From positions 310,001 to 374,000 of the forward strand of contig NZ_JAHVJQ010000004.1 of the NCBI RefSeq assembly GCF_019801145.1: a stretch of DNA of 64,000 bases. The letters run 5' to 3'. Made by a program: the position numbers and the translations under genes. Numbering within the stretch: the first letter of the stretch is position 1; each line of letters opens with the position of its first letter. The notes beneath the pieces are model-generated. The model saw only the letters and a program-made list of their open reading frames with translations. It was not told the origin of the DNA and ran no database searches. The stretch is from Leisingera aquaemixtae (GTDB taxonomy: Bacteria > Pseudomonadota > Alphaproteobacteria > Rhodobacterales > Rhodobacteraceae). Below are positions 41,510 through 52,675 of the stretch, piece by piece.

Positions 41510-42325
41510 ATGCGCAGACTGGTTCTTGGGGCATTGGCACTGGCATTGGCAGCAGGATGCGGCAGGCCGCCTGAAAGGGCCGTCAGCGCGCCGGGAGTGA
41601 CCCGCACAGAGCCCGCCAATGCGCGGCAGGCCGGGCTCTCCACCTATCCCCGCTTCGGCGACCGCGACCCGCATGACTGGGAGGGGCGCAAGCCCTGGTC
41701 CTACCCGGTCCACGGCATCGACGTCTCGCGCTACCAGGGCGAGATCGACTGGCACAAGGTGCGCCGCTCCGGTGTGTCATTCGCCTATATCAAGGCGACC
41801 GAAGGCGGCGACCATACCGACGCCAAATTCCGCGACAACTGGCGCGGCGCCCGCGCGGCGGGGCTGAAGCACGGCGCCTACCACTATTACTACTTCTGCC
41901 GCCCTGCTGCAGAACAGGCGCGCTGGTTCATCCGTCATGTGCCGAAAGACCCCAGCGCGCTGCCGCCGGTGCTCGATATGGAATGGAACCACCGCTCCCG
42001 CACCTGCCGCACGCGGCCTGACGGCGCAACGGTGCGGGCCGAGGCGCGCAAGTTCCTCAACATCCTGGAACGCCACTACGGCAAGCGCCCGGTGGTCTAC
42101 ACGACAGTGGATTTCTACCGCGACACCGGTATCGGGCGGCTCAGCGGCACCGAGTTCTGGCTGCGCTCCGTCGCGGGCCACCCGCAGAAGGTCTATCCGG
42201 GCCGAAGCTGGAGCTTCTGGCAGTATTCCGGCACCGGCCAGGTGCCGGGGGTGGCTGGCGACGTGGACCTCAACACCTTCCGCGGCAGCCCGGAGAGCTG
42301 GCTGAGGTGGTCCGGGCAGATCTAG
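41510..42325 (+). CDS. GH25-family lysozyme, predicted lipoprotein
   Basis: 271 residues. Lipoprotein signal MRRLVLGALALALAAGCGRP (lipobox LAAGC) and a mature GH25 barrel: VHGIDVSRYQGEIDW near 68, VSFAYIKATEGGDHTD near 85, VLDMEWNH near 155 (catalytic acid region) and FWQYSGTGQVPGVAGDVDLN near 240. Cleaves the beta-1,4 bond between N-acetylmuramate and N-acetylglucosamine in peptidoglycan. Envelope-anchored, so it may act in turnover of the cell's own wall. Converges on hemC. Confidence 0.9.
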   Translation: MRRLVLGALALALAAGCGRPPERAVSAPGVTRTEPANARQAGLSTYPRFGDRDPHDWEGRKPWSYPVHGIDVSRYQGEIDWHKVRRSGVSFAYIKATEGGDHTDAKFRDNWRGARAAGLKHGAYHYYYFCRPAAEQARWFIRHVPKDPSALPPVLDMEWNHRSRTCRTRPDGATVRAEARKFLNILERHYGKRPVVYTTVDFYRDTGIGRLSGTEFWLRSVAGHPQKVYPGRSWSFWQYSGTGQVPGVAGDVDLNTFRGSPESWLRWSGQI

Positions 42326-42332
42326 CGCAGGC

Positions 42333-42394
42333 AGGGGGCTTTGCCCCCTCGCGCCCTTTGGCGCTCACCCCCAGGATATTTTCAGCCAGATGAA
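42333..42394. repeat. Two-hairpin intergenic element with CACCCCC tail, copy 2
   Basis: AGGGGGC-TTT-GCCCCCT (42333-42349), GCGCC-CTTT-GGCGC (42351-42364), TCACCCCCAGGATATTTTC and AGATGAAG. Same order as the element at 17734-17795; the second stem differs on both sides but still pairs. Confidence 0.75.
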
Positions 42395-42452
42395 GAGCGG
42401 GTCCTCCATTCATCTGGCCCCAGGTATCCCGGAGCGCGAAGCGGAGCCTCGC

Positions 42453-43424
42453 TCAGGCTCTCCAATCAAAGAAGCCCTTACCAGCCTTCTCCAGGAGCTT
42501 GGCCGCCATCTCGCGGCCGAGTTCGGCGCCGTCTTCAACTGCGCAGCTCTGGTCATCGCTGATCGACTCTGAGCCATCCGGGCGCAGCACCTCGCCGCGC
42601 AGCCGCAGGGTGGTGCCGTCCAATTCCGCAAGTCCGGCAATAGGCGTCTCGCAGGAGCCATCGAGCGCGGCGAGGAACGCCCGTTCCGCTGCCAGCCGCT
42701 GGCCGGTCTCGCGGTCATGGATCGCCGCCAGCATTTCCGCGGCGCGGCTGTCATCCGCGCGCCGTTCGATACCGATCGCGCCTTGCGCCACCGCGGGCAG
42801 CATGTCGCTGGTCCCGATCGCAGTTGCGGGCACATCGTCCATCGCCAGCCGGTTCAGGCCGGCCATCGCCAGGAAGGTGCATTCCGCCACGCCCTCGGAC
42901 AGTTTGCGCAGCCGGGTCTGCACGTTGCCGCGGAATTCCACCACATTCAGATCGGGGCGGCGGTTCAAGAGCTGCGCCCGGCGGCGCAGCGACGAGGTGC
43001 CGACCACCGCGCCCTCGGTCAGATCGTGCAGCGATTTCAGCGATGGAGAGATGAAGGCGTCGCGCACATCCTCGCGCGGCAGATAGGTATCGAGCAGCAG
43101 CCCCGCGGGCTGCGCAACCGGCATGTCCTTCATCGAATGCACGGCGATGTCGATGGCGCCCGACAGCAGGTCCTCTTCGATTTCCTTGGTGAACAGCCCC
43201 TTGCCGCCCAGTTCCTTCAGCGGCTTGTCCGCCGCGATCAGGGCCTGGTTGTCGCCGGTGGTCTTGATCACCACGATCTCGAACGCCTCTTGCGGCAGGC
43301 CAAAGGCTGCGGCGAGGCGCGCACGGGTCTCATATGCCTGTGCCAGCGCCAGCGGCGATCCGCGGGTGCCGATTTTCAGGGGCGAAGCGGGGGAGGGCAG
43401 GGTCAGTGTCATGGAGAAAGCCAT
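42453..43424 (-). CDS. hemC: Porphobilinogen deaminase (hydroxymethylbilane synthase)
   Basis: 323 residues. SPLKIGTRGSPLALAQA near 15-31 and VIKTTGDN are hallmark blocks; the dipyrromethane-cofactor Cys is in DGSCETPIAGLA near 251; the tail is YDWRA-like (KGFFDWRA). Joins four porphobilinogen molecules into hydroxymethylbilane. Divergent from hemE (174 bp between starts), so two haem genes share a promoter region. Confidence 0.95.
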   Translation of the reverse strand: MAFSMTLTLPSPASPLKIGTRGSPLALAQAYETRARLAAAFGLPQEAFEIVVIKTTGDNQALIAADKPLKELGGKGLFTKEIEEDLLSGAIDIAVHSMKDMPVAQPAGLLLDTYLPREDVRDAFISPSLKSLHDLTEGAVVGTSSLRRRAQLLNRRPDLNVVEFRGNVQTRLRKLSEGVAECTFLAMAGLNRLAMDDVPATAIGTSDMLPAVAQGAIGIERRADDSRAAEMLAAIHDRETGQRLAAERAFLAALDGSCETPIAGLAELDGTTLRLRGEVLRPDGSESISDDQSCAVEDGAELGREMAAKLLEKAGKGFFDWRA

Positions 43425-43597
43425 AAATCAGTTTGCGTCCCGGTGGAAACCGGTTTTTGTGCATGTCCCACAAGCAATGCGCTGGGGCTTTGACATAGAA
43501 CAAAGCGCAGCGGGCTTGGGCGCGGCAGATCGCTCCTGCTCTTGACATTCCGCCCTTCAGGCGTGACCTCAAGGGGCGAATGATAGCGAGGATGACC

Positions 43598-44632
43598 ATG
43601 GCCGTACAAAAGAAGCTGCTGCGCGCATTGGCGGGTGAGAAACAGGATGTGCCGCCGATCTGGATGATGCGCCAGGCGGGCCGTTACCTGCCGGAATACC
43701 GTGCAACGCGGGCCGAGGCCGGGGATTTCCTGTCGCTGTGCTACAACTCCGACCTGGCCGCCGAGGTGACGCTGCAGCCGATCCGCCGCTACGGTTTTGA
43801 TGCCGCGATCCTGTTTGCCGACATCCTGCTGGTGCCGCAGGCGCTGGGTGCCGACCTGTGGTTTGTGACCGGCGAAGGCCCGCGGCTGTCGACCATCACA
43901 ACTGAGGCGGATTTTGCCAAGCTGGGCCCGGCGAGCGACATCCACGATACACTGAATCCGATCTATGAAACGGTCCGGATCCTGTCGAGTGAGCTGCCGT
44001 CCGAGACCACGCTGATCGGTTTCGCCGGCGCGCCCTGGACCGTCGCAACCTATATGATCGCGGGCCGCGGCACCCCGGATCAGGGGCCGGCCCACCGCTT
44101 GCGCGAAGAAAACACGGCCCTGTTCGAGGCGCTGCTGGCGCGGATCACCGAAGCGACAATCGATTATCTGTCCAAGCAGATCGAGGCTGGCGCCGAAGTG
44201 GTGAAGATCTTTGACAGCTGGGCCGGCTCGCTGAAGGGCGAAGCGTTCCAGAAATACGCGCTGGAACCCTGCCGCCAGATCACCGCGGCGCTGAAAGAAC
44301 GCCATCCGGGCATCCCCGTCATCGGCTTCCCGCGCGAGGCGGGCGAGAAATACGTGGGCTTTGCCAAGGCGACCGGCGTGGACTGCGTGGCGCTGGACAA
44401 CTCCGTTGACCCGGTCTGGGCAGCTGCCAATGTGCAGGTGGACGGCTGCGTGCAGGGCAACCTGGCCTCCCGCCACATGGTGACCGGCGGGCAGGAGCTG
44501 GTGGACGAAACCCGCCGCATCGTCGAGGCGTTCAGAAACGGCCCGCATATCTTCAACCTCGGCCACGGCATCACGCCGGATGCCAACCCGGACAATGTGC
44601 AGCTGATGATCGACACCGTTCGAAACGGCTGA
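43598..44632 (+). CDS. hemE: Uroporphyrinogen decarboxylase
   Basis: 344 residues from the ATG at 43598 (GCGAGG seven bases upstream); ATGs at 43580 and 43592 are less likely. [20 protein letters not shown] near 19-38 is the HemE signature; the catalytic Asp is in [17 protein letters not shown] near 70, with [14 protein letters not shown] near 143 and [15 protein letters not shown] at the C terminus. Removes four acetate carboxyls of uroporphyrinogen III. Divergent from hemC; followed by a hairpin and a small basic protein. Confidence 0.95.
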   Translation: MAVQKKLLRALAGEKQDVPPIWMMRQAGRYLPEYRATRAEAGDFLSLCYNSDLAAEVTLQPIRRYGFDAAILFADILLVPQALGADLWFVTGEGPRLSTITTEADFAKLGPASDIHDTLNPIYETVRILSSELPSETTLIGFAGAPWTVATYMIAGRGTPDQGPAHRLREENTALFEALLARITEATIDYLSKQIEAGAEVVKIFDSWAGSLKGEAFQKYALEPCRQITAALKERHPGIPVIGFPREAGEKYVGFAKATGVDCVALDNSVDPVWAAANVQVDGCVQGNLASRHMVTGGQELVDETRRIVEAFRNGPHIFNLGHGITPDANPDNVQLMIDTVRNG

Positions 44633-44647
44633 TCTTGTGTTATCCAT

Positions 44648-44673
44648 GAAGATGCGGCAATAGCCGCATCTTC
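44648..44673 (+). terminator. Hairpin between hemE and the small basic protein gene
   Basis: Perfect 11-bp stem GAAGATGCGGC, loop AATA, GCCGCATCTTC. It begins 15 bases after the hemE stop and ends 22 bases before the next start. There is no T-run, so it may attenuate or stabilise rather than end transcription. Confidence 0.6.
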
Positions 44674-44695
44674 GGATACATCCAGAGGTCTCACG

Positions 44696-44863
44696 ATGGA
44701 CTACAGCAGAATGGGCGGCGCCCGCATGGGCAGCAACAAGCCCCGTCATTCGGAACATAATGCCAAGGGCACCAAGAAGAACCCTTTTGGCAAGCAGTCG
44801 GACAAGACCGAACTGCTCAAGCGGATGAAAGCCGCGGCTGAAAAGGCCAAGAAAGAAGACTGA
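44696..44863 (+). CDS. Small basic protein of unknown function
   Basis: 55 residues with AGAGG before the ATG. MDYSRMGGARMGSNKPRHSE and then lysine-rich sequence (AKGTKKNPFGKQSDKTELLKRMKAAAEKAKKED), predicted disordered start and a basic helix. No family recognised. Clean frame, good start and a separated position after the hemE hairpin support a real gene. Very Lys-rich composition would suit nucleic-acid or ribosome binding, but that is only a guess. Its stop is 2 bp from the end of the convergent CoA-transferase gene. Confidence 0.7.
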   Translation: MDYSRMGGARMGSNKPRHSEHNAKGTKKNPFGKQSDKTELLKRMKAAAEKAKKED

Positions 44864-44865
44864 CC

Positions 44866-45951
44866 CTACTTCTGGGCCAGTTCTGCCAGGATTTCCTCCG
44901 TGTGCTGGCCGCGCCGGGGGATCTCCGGCGGCGTCCATTCCGGCTGGCCTGAAAACCGCGGGGCCGGGGCGGCCTGCAGCGCGCCCTCCGTCTCCACCCA
45001 GGCGCCGCGCGCATTCATCGGATGCGCCATTGCCTCCTCCGGGTTCAGCACCGGGGCTACACAGGCATCTGATCCCTCGAACAGCGCCGCCCAATGATCG
45101 CGTGGCTGGCTGGCAAAGATCCCGGCAAGGCGGCCGGTCAGGGCAGGCCAAAGTGCTTTGTCGAACTGCCGCTGAAACTCAGGATCCTCCACCAGACCCA
45201 GCTTCTCCAGAAACTGCGCATAGAATTTCGGCTCCAGGCATTGGACCGAGACATAGCCGCCGTCTGCGCAGGCATAGGTGCGGCACCAATGCGGCCCGTC
45301 AAGCAGGTTTGCTCCACGTGTGACGCCAAAGTTTCCCGCCTGGCGGATGCTCATCAAGAGGTTCATCATGTGGGCCGACCCGTCATAGATCGCGGCATCC
45401 ACCACGCAGCCCTCGCCGGTGGCCCCGGCCTTCAGGATGCCCGCCAGCATCCCGGCCACCAGATACATCGCTCCGCCGCCGATATCGCCCACCAGCGTGG
45501 CAGGTGTCAGCGGTGCATCGCCGGGGTTCGAGGCGTACCACAACGCTCCCGACAGCGAGATGTAATTGAGGTCATGCCCCGCCGCATGGGCCAGCGGGCT
45601 GTCCTGTCCCCAACCGGTCATCCGGCCATAGACCAGGCCTGGGTTCACCGCATGGCAGTCTGCCGGCCCCAGCCCCAGCCGTTCCATCACACCGGGGCGG
45701 AAACCCTCGATCAGCCCATGTGCGGTTTCGGCAAGTTTCAGGAAAGTGTCTGCACCGGCGGGGTCCTTGAGGTCCAGGGTGATCGACCGCTTGCCGCGGT
45801 CCAGAAGCGAGTTTTCCGGCATCCCCGGTGTACGCCCGGTGTACGGCCGGTGCACGCAGATCACCTCCGCCCCAAGGTCAGCCAGCGTCATCCCGGCAAA
45901 GGGGCCGGGGCCCAGGCCTTCGACTTCCAGAATGCGGATCCCCTGCAGCAT
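44866..45951 (-). CDS. CaiB/BaiF-family CoA transferase (alpha-methylacyl-CoA racemase-like)
   Basis: 361 residues. Class III CoA-transferase fold: GIRILEVEGLGPGPFAGMTLADLGAEVICV at 4-33, LLDRGKRSITLDLKDPAG near 50, LIEGFRPGVMERLGLG near 86, GHDLNYISLSGALW near 125 and GGGAMYLVAGMLAGIL near 158. The GHDLNYxxLSG block favours alpha-methylacyl-CoA racemase over a transferase. It may act in branched-chain or aromatic acyl-CoA breakdown. No partner acyl-CoA genes are near. Confidence 0.85.
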   Translation of the reverse strand: MLQGIRILEVEGLGPGPFAGMTLADLGAEVICVHRPYTGRTPGMPENSLLDRGKRSITLDLKDPAGADTFLKLAETAHGLIEGFRPGVMERLGLGPADCHAVNPGLVYGRMTGWGQDSPLAHAAGHDLNYISLSGALWYASNPGDAPLTPATLVGDIGGGAMYLVAGMLAGILKAGATGEGCVVDAAIYDGSAHMMNLLMSIRQAGNFGVTRGANLLDGPHWCRTYACADGGYVSVQCLEPKFYAQFLEKLGLVEDPEFQRQFDKALWPALTGRLAGIFASQPRDHWAALFEGSDACVAPVLNPEEAMAHPMNARGAWVETEGALQAAPAPRFSGQPEWTPPEIPRRGQHTEEILAELAQK

Positions 45952-45998
45952 TTGGCACTCCTCTATGCGGTGTCCGGTTCGGCACAGTCTGCGGCGGC

Positions 45999-48145
<2,147 letters not shown>

Positions 48146-48180
48146 GGAGTTGTTCTGCGGCTGACCCGGTTCTCCGGCAA

Positions 48181-48262
48181 GCCAGCGGCTCCCGCGCCTT
48201 TTCCAGGCATCGCAGATGCCCGGCAAAGCCTTGGGCCCGGCGCCGCGCCGGGGCGCGGCGCA
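48181..48262. repeat. Hairpin-rich intergenic element, copy 3 (partial)
   Basis: Between converging genes. GGCATC-GCA-GATGCC (48206-48220), then TTGGGCCCGG and CGCCGCGC-CGGG-GCGCGGCG (48241-48260). It shares the TTGGGCCCGGCGCCGC core and the final stem design with copies at 11223 and 58381. Confidence 0.65.
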
Positions 48263-48371
48263 GTCCCGCAGAACACCCCCGGGCCATTGTGTGCTTGAAC
48301 GCGAGCCTGAAGCGAAGCCGCTGCAGCGCGCATTGCGCGCTGCCAGGCCCAACGCGGCCCCAGATCCGGCG

Positions 48372-49043
48372 TCAGCCGGCCGCCAGGGCAGGGGCGGGAG
48401 CGCCCCAGGCGACGGTCAGCTTCTGGCTGCCGCGCGGGGATTCAGCCAGGTCCAGCAATGCTGCGCCAAAATCTGCGAAGGAAATCTGAGAGTTGCCTTC
48501 AGTATCAATGACCAGCGTGTCGGTGCCAAAGCGGTAGCTGCCGGTCAGCGGCCCCTCTGACAGCATTGCGGGCGGGCGCAGGCAGGTCCATTGCGCCTCA
48601 GTCTCCGCCTCCAGCAGCGCGTCCTGTGCCGCACAGGCCTCGGCAATCGGGCGGACGCTGTCGGGCAGGAAGCCTGGTGCGCTCAGCACCGTGTGGCCGC
48701 TGCCGCCTGCCAGTTTCAGCGTTGCGGCGCCGCCGGTCACCAGCACGGGAATGCCCGCCTGCCGCGCAGCCGACAGCGCAGTGCGGGTCAGCGGCACCAG
48801 GTCCTCCTCGCGGCCGGCCGGCGGGCGCAGGGCGCTGATCACCAGATCGTGCCCCCTGGCCGCATCCGCCGCGGCGTCTGGCTGTCGCAGCAGATCCAGC
48901 GGCCGTGGCGTGACATTTGCGCTGATGGCACCAAGGGCCTGCGGCTTGCGTGCAACGGCGGTGACGTGATGGCCACGGGAAACAGCAGCCTTTAATGCTG
49001 CGCCGCCAACGTCGCCGGTAGCGCCAAAAAGAATGATTTTCAT
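48372..49043 (-). CDS. NAD(P)H-binding protein, NmrA-like/atypical SDR
   Basis: 223 residues. GATGDVGGAALKAAVSRGHHVTAVARKP at 7-34 is the Rossmann loop of atypical SDRs, followed by DLVISALRPPAG and VLVTGGAATL. The usual catalytic Tyr-Lys pair is not obvious, as in many NmrA-like redox sensors and NAD(P)H-flavin reductases. Preceded by AGGAGG. A 16-bp perfect palindrome overlaps its predicted promoter, so it is probably controlled by a dimeric repressor. Confidence 0.8.
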   Translation of the reverse strand: MKIILFGATGDVGGAALKAAVSRGHHVTAVARKPQALGAISANVTPRPLDLLRQPDAAADAARGHDLVISALRPPAGREEDLVPLTRTALSAARQAGIPVLVTGGAATLKLAGGSGHTVLSAPGFLPDSVRPIAEACAAQDALLEAETEAQWTCLRPPAMLSEGPLTGSYRFGTDTLVIDTEGNSQISFADFGAALLDLAESPRGSQKLTVAWGAPAPALAAG

Positions 49044-49071
49044 GACTTCCTCCTATTTGTCTTGGTGTCGA

Positions 49072-49102
49072 GATATATGGTATTAAATCTTGACGTCAAG
49101 AT
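49072..49102 (-). promoter_or_regulatory. Operator palindrome overlapping the promoter of the NmrA-like gene
   Basis: ATCTTGACGTCAAGAT (49087-49102) is a perfect 16-base palindrome. On the minus strand its TTGACG serves as a -35, with TATATC (49077-49072) 16 bases later as a -10. The overlap of operator and -35 fits repression by a MarR-, HxlR- or TetR-size dimer. No regulator gene is adjacent. Confidence 0.7.
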
Positions 49103-49219
49103 AAATTTGTCCGGCGGATTGCCAAAGACGGCCAGGCAAGCAGCCGCGGGCTTGGCAGGGCGGGACAGGGCGGCTAGGTCTGATAGGAGCCGCAACAGAG
49201 CGTCAGGGAGGCCCAGCAC

Positions 49220-49747
49220 ATGCAGATGAGTGACCAGAAAGAGATCGCCGCCGATCCGGCAACTGTCTATGCGGCGCTGCTGTCTCCGGAGGTGCTGAAG
49301 GCCTGCGTGCCCGGCGCGCAGGAGGTGACCGGCACGCCGGAGGACGGTTTCGAGGCCACGGTCACTCAGAAGGTCGGCCCGGTCAAAGCCACCTTCAAGG
49401 GGCAGGTTGCGCTGTCGGACATGGTCGAAAACGAAAAGCTGACCATTTCCGGCGAGGGCAAGGGCGGCGCGGCCGGCTTTGCCAAGGGCGGCGCTGTCGT
49501 GACGCTGGCGCCTTCGGAGGGGGGCACGCTGCTGTCCTATGATGTGGAGGCCAAGGTCGGCGGCAAGCTGGCGCAGCTTGGCAGCCGGATCATTGATGGC
49601 TTCGCCAAGAAGATGGCGGACCAGTTCTTTGCCAATCTGCAGGCGCATCTGGGGCCGCAGGATCCCGGCGGCGACGGTGATGCGCCGGAGGGTGAGGGCA
49701 ATGACGAGAAAAAAGGCTGGTTCAGCAAGGTGACCGGCCGCGGCTGA
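49220..49747 (+). CDS. coxG: CoxG-like SRPBCC-domain protein
   Basis: 175 residues. The SRPBCC fold seen in CoxG begins at MQMSDQKEIAADPATVYAAL, with CVPGAQEVTG, then QKVGPVKATFKGQVAL and SYDVEAKVGGKLAQLGSRIIDGFAKKMADQFF, and a short acidic and basic tail. CoxG proteins recruit carbon monoxide dehydrogenase to the membrane, but most homologues lie outside cox clusters and bind other molybdenum hydroxylases or lipids. No cox structural genes are in the window, so the role is open. Confidence 0.82.
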   Translation: MQMSDQKEIAADPATVYAALLSPEVLKACVPGAQEVTGTPEDGFEATVTQKVGPVKATFKGQVALSDMVENEKLTISGEGKGGAAGFAKGGAVVTLAPSEGGTLLSYDVEAKVGGKLAQLGSRIIDGFAKKMADQFFANLQAHLGPQDPGGDGDAPEGEGNDEKKGWFSKVTGRG

Positions 49748-49858
49748 GCAGGCCCTGCGTCTGCGCAAGCGCACATGTCATTCTGCGGCGCGGGGGCTGG
49801 CAGATGCGGCATGCCGCCGCTAGGGTGGCCGGAGATTTGAGCATCTTCCGGAGGCAAA

Positions 49859-50818
49859 ATGGCGGCCATCCTATCCATACGCGATCTGCGCAAGGTCTAC
49901 AGCGGCGGCTTCACCGCGCTGAAGGGCGTGTCGCTGGACATTGAGGAAGGCGAAATCCTCGCCCTGCTTGGCCCCAATGGTGCCGGGAAGACCACTTTGA
50001 TCTCAACGGTTTGCGGCATCACCACTGCGACTTCCGGCTCTGTTGCCGTGGGCGGCTTCGACAATGTCTCGCATTTCCGGAATGCGCGCGCCCTGATTGG
50101 ACTGGTGCCGCAGGAAATCACGCTGGAGCCCTTCACCAAGGTGCTGGATACGGTCACATTCTCCCGCGGCCTGTTCGGCAAGCCCGCCGACCCGGCACTG
50201 GTGGAGGAGGTGCTGCGCAAGCTGTCGCTGTGGGAGAAACGCGACAGCCGGATCATGGATCTGTCCGGTGGCATGAAGCGGCGGGTGCTGATCGCCAAGG
50301 CGCTGGCGCATGAGCCGCGCATCCTGTTTCTGGACGAGCCGACCGCCGGCGTGGACGTCGAACTGCGCAAGGACATGTGGGAGATTGTCCGCGAGCTGAA
50401 GGCGGGCGGTGTCACCATCATCCTGACAACGCATTATATCGAAGAGGCGGAGGCAATTGCCGACCGCGTCGGCGTGATCACCGGCGGGGAGCTGTTGCTG
50501 GTCGAGGAGAAGGAGCAGCTGATGGCGCGGATGGGGCAGAAGCAGCTGGAAGTGCAGCTGACCGCGCCGGTCGGGGTGATCCCTGCCTCGCTGTCGCAGC
50601 ACAATCTGCAACTGGTCAATGGCGGCGGGGCGCTGCTTTACACTTATGACGCACGGGCTGAGCGGACCGGTATCACCACCTTGCTGAATGATGTGGCCCA
50701 GGCCGGACTGGTGCTGGCGGATGTGCAGACGCGGGAATCCAGCCTGGAGGATATCTTTGTCGGCCTGGTGTCCGGCGGGCCGGCCTCGAAAGGCGCAGCC
50801 GCAGGAGACGCAGCATGA
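49859..50818 (+). CDS. ABC-2-type exporter ATP-binding protein
   Basis: 319 residues. Walker [15 protein letters not shown] near 40, Q-loop VPQEITLEP, signature [15 protein letters not shown] near 140, Walker [18 protein letters not shown] near 160 and H-loop [14 protein letters not shown] near 190. C-terminal ~80 residues form the extension seen in the DrrA/CcmA/YadG group. It overlaps the permease gene by 4 bp. Likely exports a drug, lipid or polysaccharide; substrate unknown. Confidence 0.93.
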   Translation: MAAILSIRDLRKVYSGGFTALKGVSLDIEEGEILALLGPNGAGKTTLISTVCGITTATSGSVAVGGFDNVSHFRNARALIGLVPQEITLEPFTKVLDTVTFSRGLFGKPADPALVEEVLRKLSLWEKRDSRIMDLSGGMKRRVLIAKALAHEPRILFLDEPTAGVDVELRKDMWEIVRELKAGGVTIILTTHYIEEAEAIADRVGVITGGELLLVEEKEQLMARMGQKQLEVQLTAPVGVIPASLSQHNLQLVNGGGALLYTYDARAERTGITTLLNDVAQAGLVLADVQTRESSLEDIFVGLVSGGPASKGAAAGDAA

Positions 50819-51576
50819 ACTGGACCGCAGTTGCCACCATCTACAAGGCGGAAATGGCGCGGTTCTGGCGCACCTTCCTGCAAAGCTTCATCTCGCCTGT
50901 CTTGTCCACGTCGCTTTACTTCGTGGTGTTCGGAAGCGCCATCGGCAGCCGCATCCAGGAAGTTGACGGGGTCGAATACGGCGCGTTTATCGTGCCGGGG
51001 CTGGTGATGCTGTCGGTGATCACCCAAAGCATCTCCAACGCGTCGTTCGGGATCTACTTTCCTAAATTCATCGGCAATATCTACGAAATCCTGTCGGCGC
51101 CGATCAACTTTCTGGAAGTGGTCGCGGGGTTTGTCGGCGCGGCGGCGACCAAATCGCTGTTCATCGGCACCGTGATCCTGTGCACCGCCTCGCTGTTTGT
51201 GGACCTTTCGGTCCAGCACCCGCTGGCGATGGTGGCGTTTCTGGTGCTGACATGCCTCAGCTTTTCCTTGATGGGGTTCATCATCGGCATCTGGGCCGGG
51301 AATTTCGAACAGCTGCAGCTGGTGCCATTGCTGGTGGTGACGCCGCTGGTGTTCCTGGGCGGGTCCTTCTACTCGATCTCGATGCTGCCGCCGGTCTGGC
51401 AGGCGATCACCCTGTTCAACCCGGTAGTCTATCTGGTCTCCGGCTTCCGCTGGGCCTTCTTCGGCCAGGCGGATGTGCCGGTGCTGCTGAGCCTTTGCGC
51501 CATTGGCGGCTTTACCTTGGCCTGCATGGGCGTGATCTGGTGGATCTTCAAAACCGGCTGGCGCATCCGGGCCTGA
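50815..51576 (+). CDS. ABC-2-type permease
   Basis: 253 residues with about six hydrophobic segments, starting with [23 protein letters not shown] near 20 and including [28 protein letters not shown] and [11 protein letters not shown]-like helices at the end. ABC2_membrane family (YadH/DrrB type). Translationally coupled to the ATPase upstream; the two form a homodimeric four-domain exporter. Confidence 0.9.
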   Translation: MNWTAVATIYKAEMARFWRTFLQSFISPVLSTSLYFVVFGSAIGSRIQEVDGVEYGAFIVPGLVMLSVITQSISNASFGIYFPKFIGNIYEILSAPINFLEVVAGFVGAAATKSLFIGTVILCTASLFVDLSVQHPLAMVAFLVLTCLSFSLMGFIIGIWAGNFEQLQLVPLLVVTPLVFLGGSFYSISMLPPVWQAITLFNPVVYLVSGFRWAFFGQADVPVLLSLCAIGGFTLACMGVIWWIFKTGWRIRA

Positions 51577-51876
51577 TCCGGGCGCTGGAAAAACGGCGGC
51601 GGTGCTCCCGCTCGCTGCGGTGCCCGCGGGGCACCTTCCCGATTGGGCCCGGCACGCTGCTCGCGCCGGGCCTTTGCGCATTTTAGTGGCACCAGGCTCG
51701 AAGGGCTGCCGGAAATACCAGGCCGCTGCCTTTCCGGCCGGGGCGAGTCAGGGGGTATTTGCCAGGTGCAAACCAGCGTTGCATTTATGCCCGTGGCTGT
51801 GCGGTTTTTGCATTTCAGATCAATTCCCCAGGCGGCGCACCTTGTTTCACCCGGGGCGGCCCTCTACATCGGCGCC
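51577..51876. other. 300-bp region between the permease and the S49 peptidase
   Basis: Contains copy 4 of the hairpin-rich element (51601-51675), which probably ends the ABC transcript, then about 200 bases with no feature I can name. The reading frame that continues back from the S49 gene through this stretch lacks a supported start, so it was not taken as coding. Confidence 0.5.
51601..51675 (+). repeat. Hairpin-rich intergenic element, copy 4 with terminator
   Basis: GGTGCCC-GCG-GGGCACC (51619-51635), then ATTGGGCCCGGC pairing with GCCGGGCC (51646-51653 with 51665-51672) and TTT. It shares the TTGGGCCCGGC core with copies 1-3 but has a different closing stem. Here it stands between co-directional genes. 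Confidence 0.6.
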
Positions 51877-52674
51877 ATGAGATTTCACCTGCCTTTCCTG
51901 AAAAGACAGCCGCTGGTGGCGGTGGTGCGCCTCAACGGGGCCATCGGCATGCCCGGCCGCGGCTCCTTGAGCGACAACGCGGTGGCACCGGTGCTGGAGC
52001 GCGCGTTCCGCAAGGGGAAACCCGCTGCCGTGGCGCTGGAGATCAATTCGCCCGGCGGGTCGCCGGTGCAAAGCTCGCTGATCGGTGCCCGCATCCGCCA
52101 CCTGGCCGAGGAGATGGACATCCCGGTCTATGCCTTTGTCGAGGACGTCGCGGCATCGGGCGGCTACTGGCTGGCTGCAGCCGCGGATGAGATCTGGGCT
52201 GACGCCAGTTCTGTGCTGGGCTCGGTCGGAGTTATTTCGGCGGGTTTTGGGGCCCACGTGCTGCTGGCCCGCCAGGGGGTGGAGCGGCGCGTCTATACCG
52301 CTGGCGACAGCAAATCCATGCTGGATCCGTTCCGCCCGGAAAACCCGGAGGACGTGAAGCGCCTCAAGGTCATCCTGAACGATATCCATGCCAACTTCAT
52401 CGACCACGTCACGGAACGCCGCGGCTCCAAGCTGCACGGTGATGAAAACCTGTTCACCGGCGAAATCTGGCTGGCGCGCAGGGCAGAAGAACTGGGCCTG
52501 ATCGACGGTATAGGCCATCTGAAGCCCAAGATGCAGGAACGTTACGGCGAGAAGGTCCGCTTCCGCCGCTATGGTCTCAAGAAACCGTTGCTGAGCCGCT
52601 TTGGCATGCAGGTCGCGCAGGATGCGCTGGCCGGGATCGAGGAGCGCGCCGAATACGCGCGTTTCGGTCTCTGA
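51877..52674 (+). CDS. S49-family serine peptidase (SohB/SppA-like)
   Basis: 265 residues from the ATG at 51877. ClpP/crotonase-fold motifs: VALEINSPGGSPVQSSLIGARI near 55, the nucleophile Ser in AFVEDVAASGGYWLAAAADEIWAD near 95, and GSVGVISAGFG near 115. The catalytic Lys of SppA-type enzymes is probably in the following helix. No clear signal peptide, so it may be membrane-associated on the cytoplasmic side as in SohB. It likely degrades signal peptides or membrane protein fragments. Confidence 0.85.
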   Translation: MRFHLPFLKRQPLVAVVRLNGAIGMPGRGSLSDNAVAPVLERAFRKGKPAAVALEINSPGGSPVQSSLIGARIRHLAEEMDIPVYAFVEDVAASGGYWLAAAADEIWADASSVLGSVGVISAGFGAHVLLARQGVERRVYTAGDSKSMLDPFRPENPEDVKRLKVILNDIHANFIDHVTERRGSKLHGDENLFTGEIWLARRAEELGLIDGIGHLKPKMQERYGEKVRFRRYGLKKPLLSRFGMQVAQDALAGIEERAEYARFGL

Positions 52675-52675
52675 C

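Noticed and set aside
43542-43547. TTGACA before hemE as a sigma-70 promoter
   Set aside because: No acceptable -10 lies 16-18 bases downstream.
43425-43597. hemC-hemE gap considered as a chromosome origin, because hemE flanks the origin in Caulobacter
   Set aside because: No DnaA-box cluster and no AT-rich unwinding segment are visible in the 173 bp.
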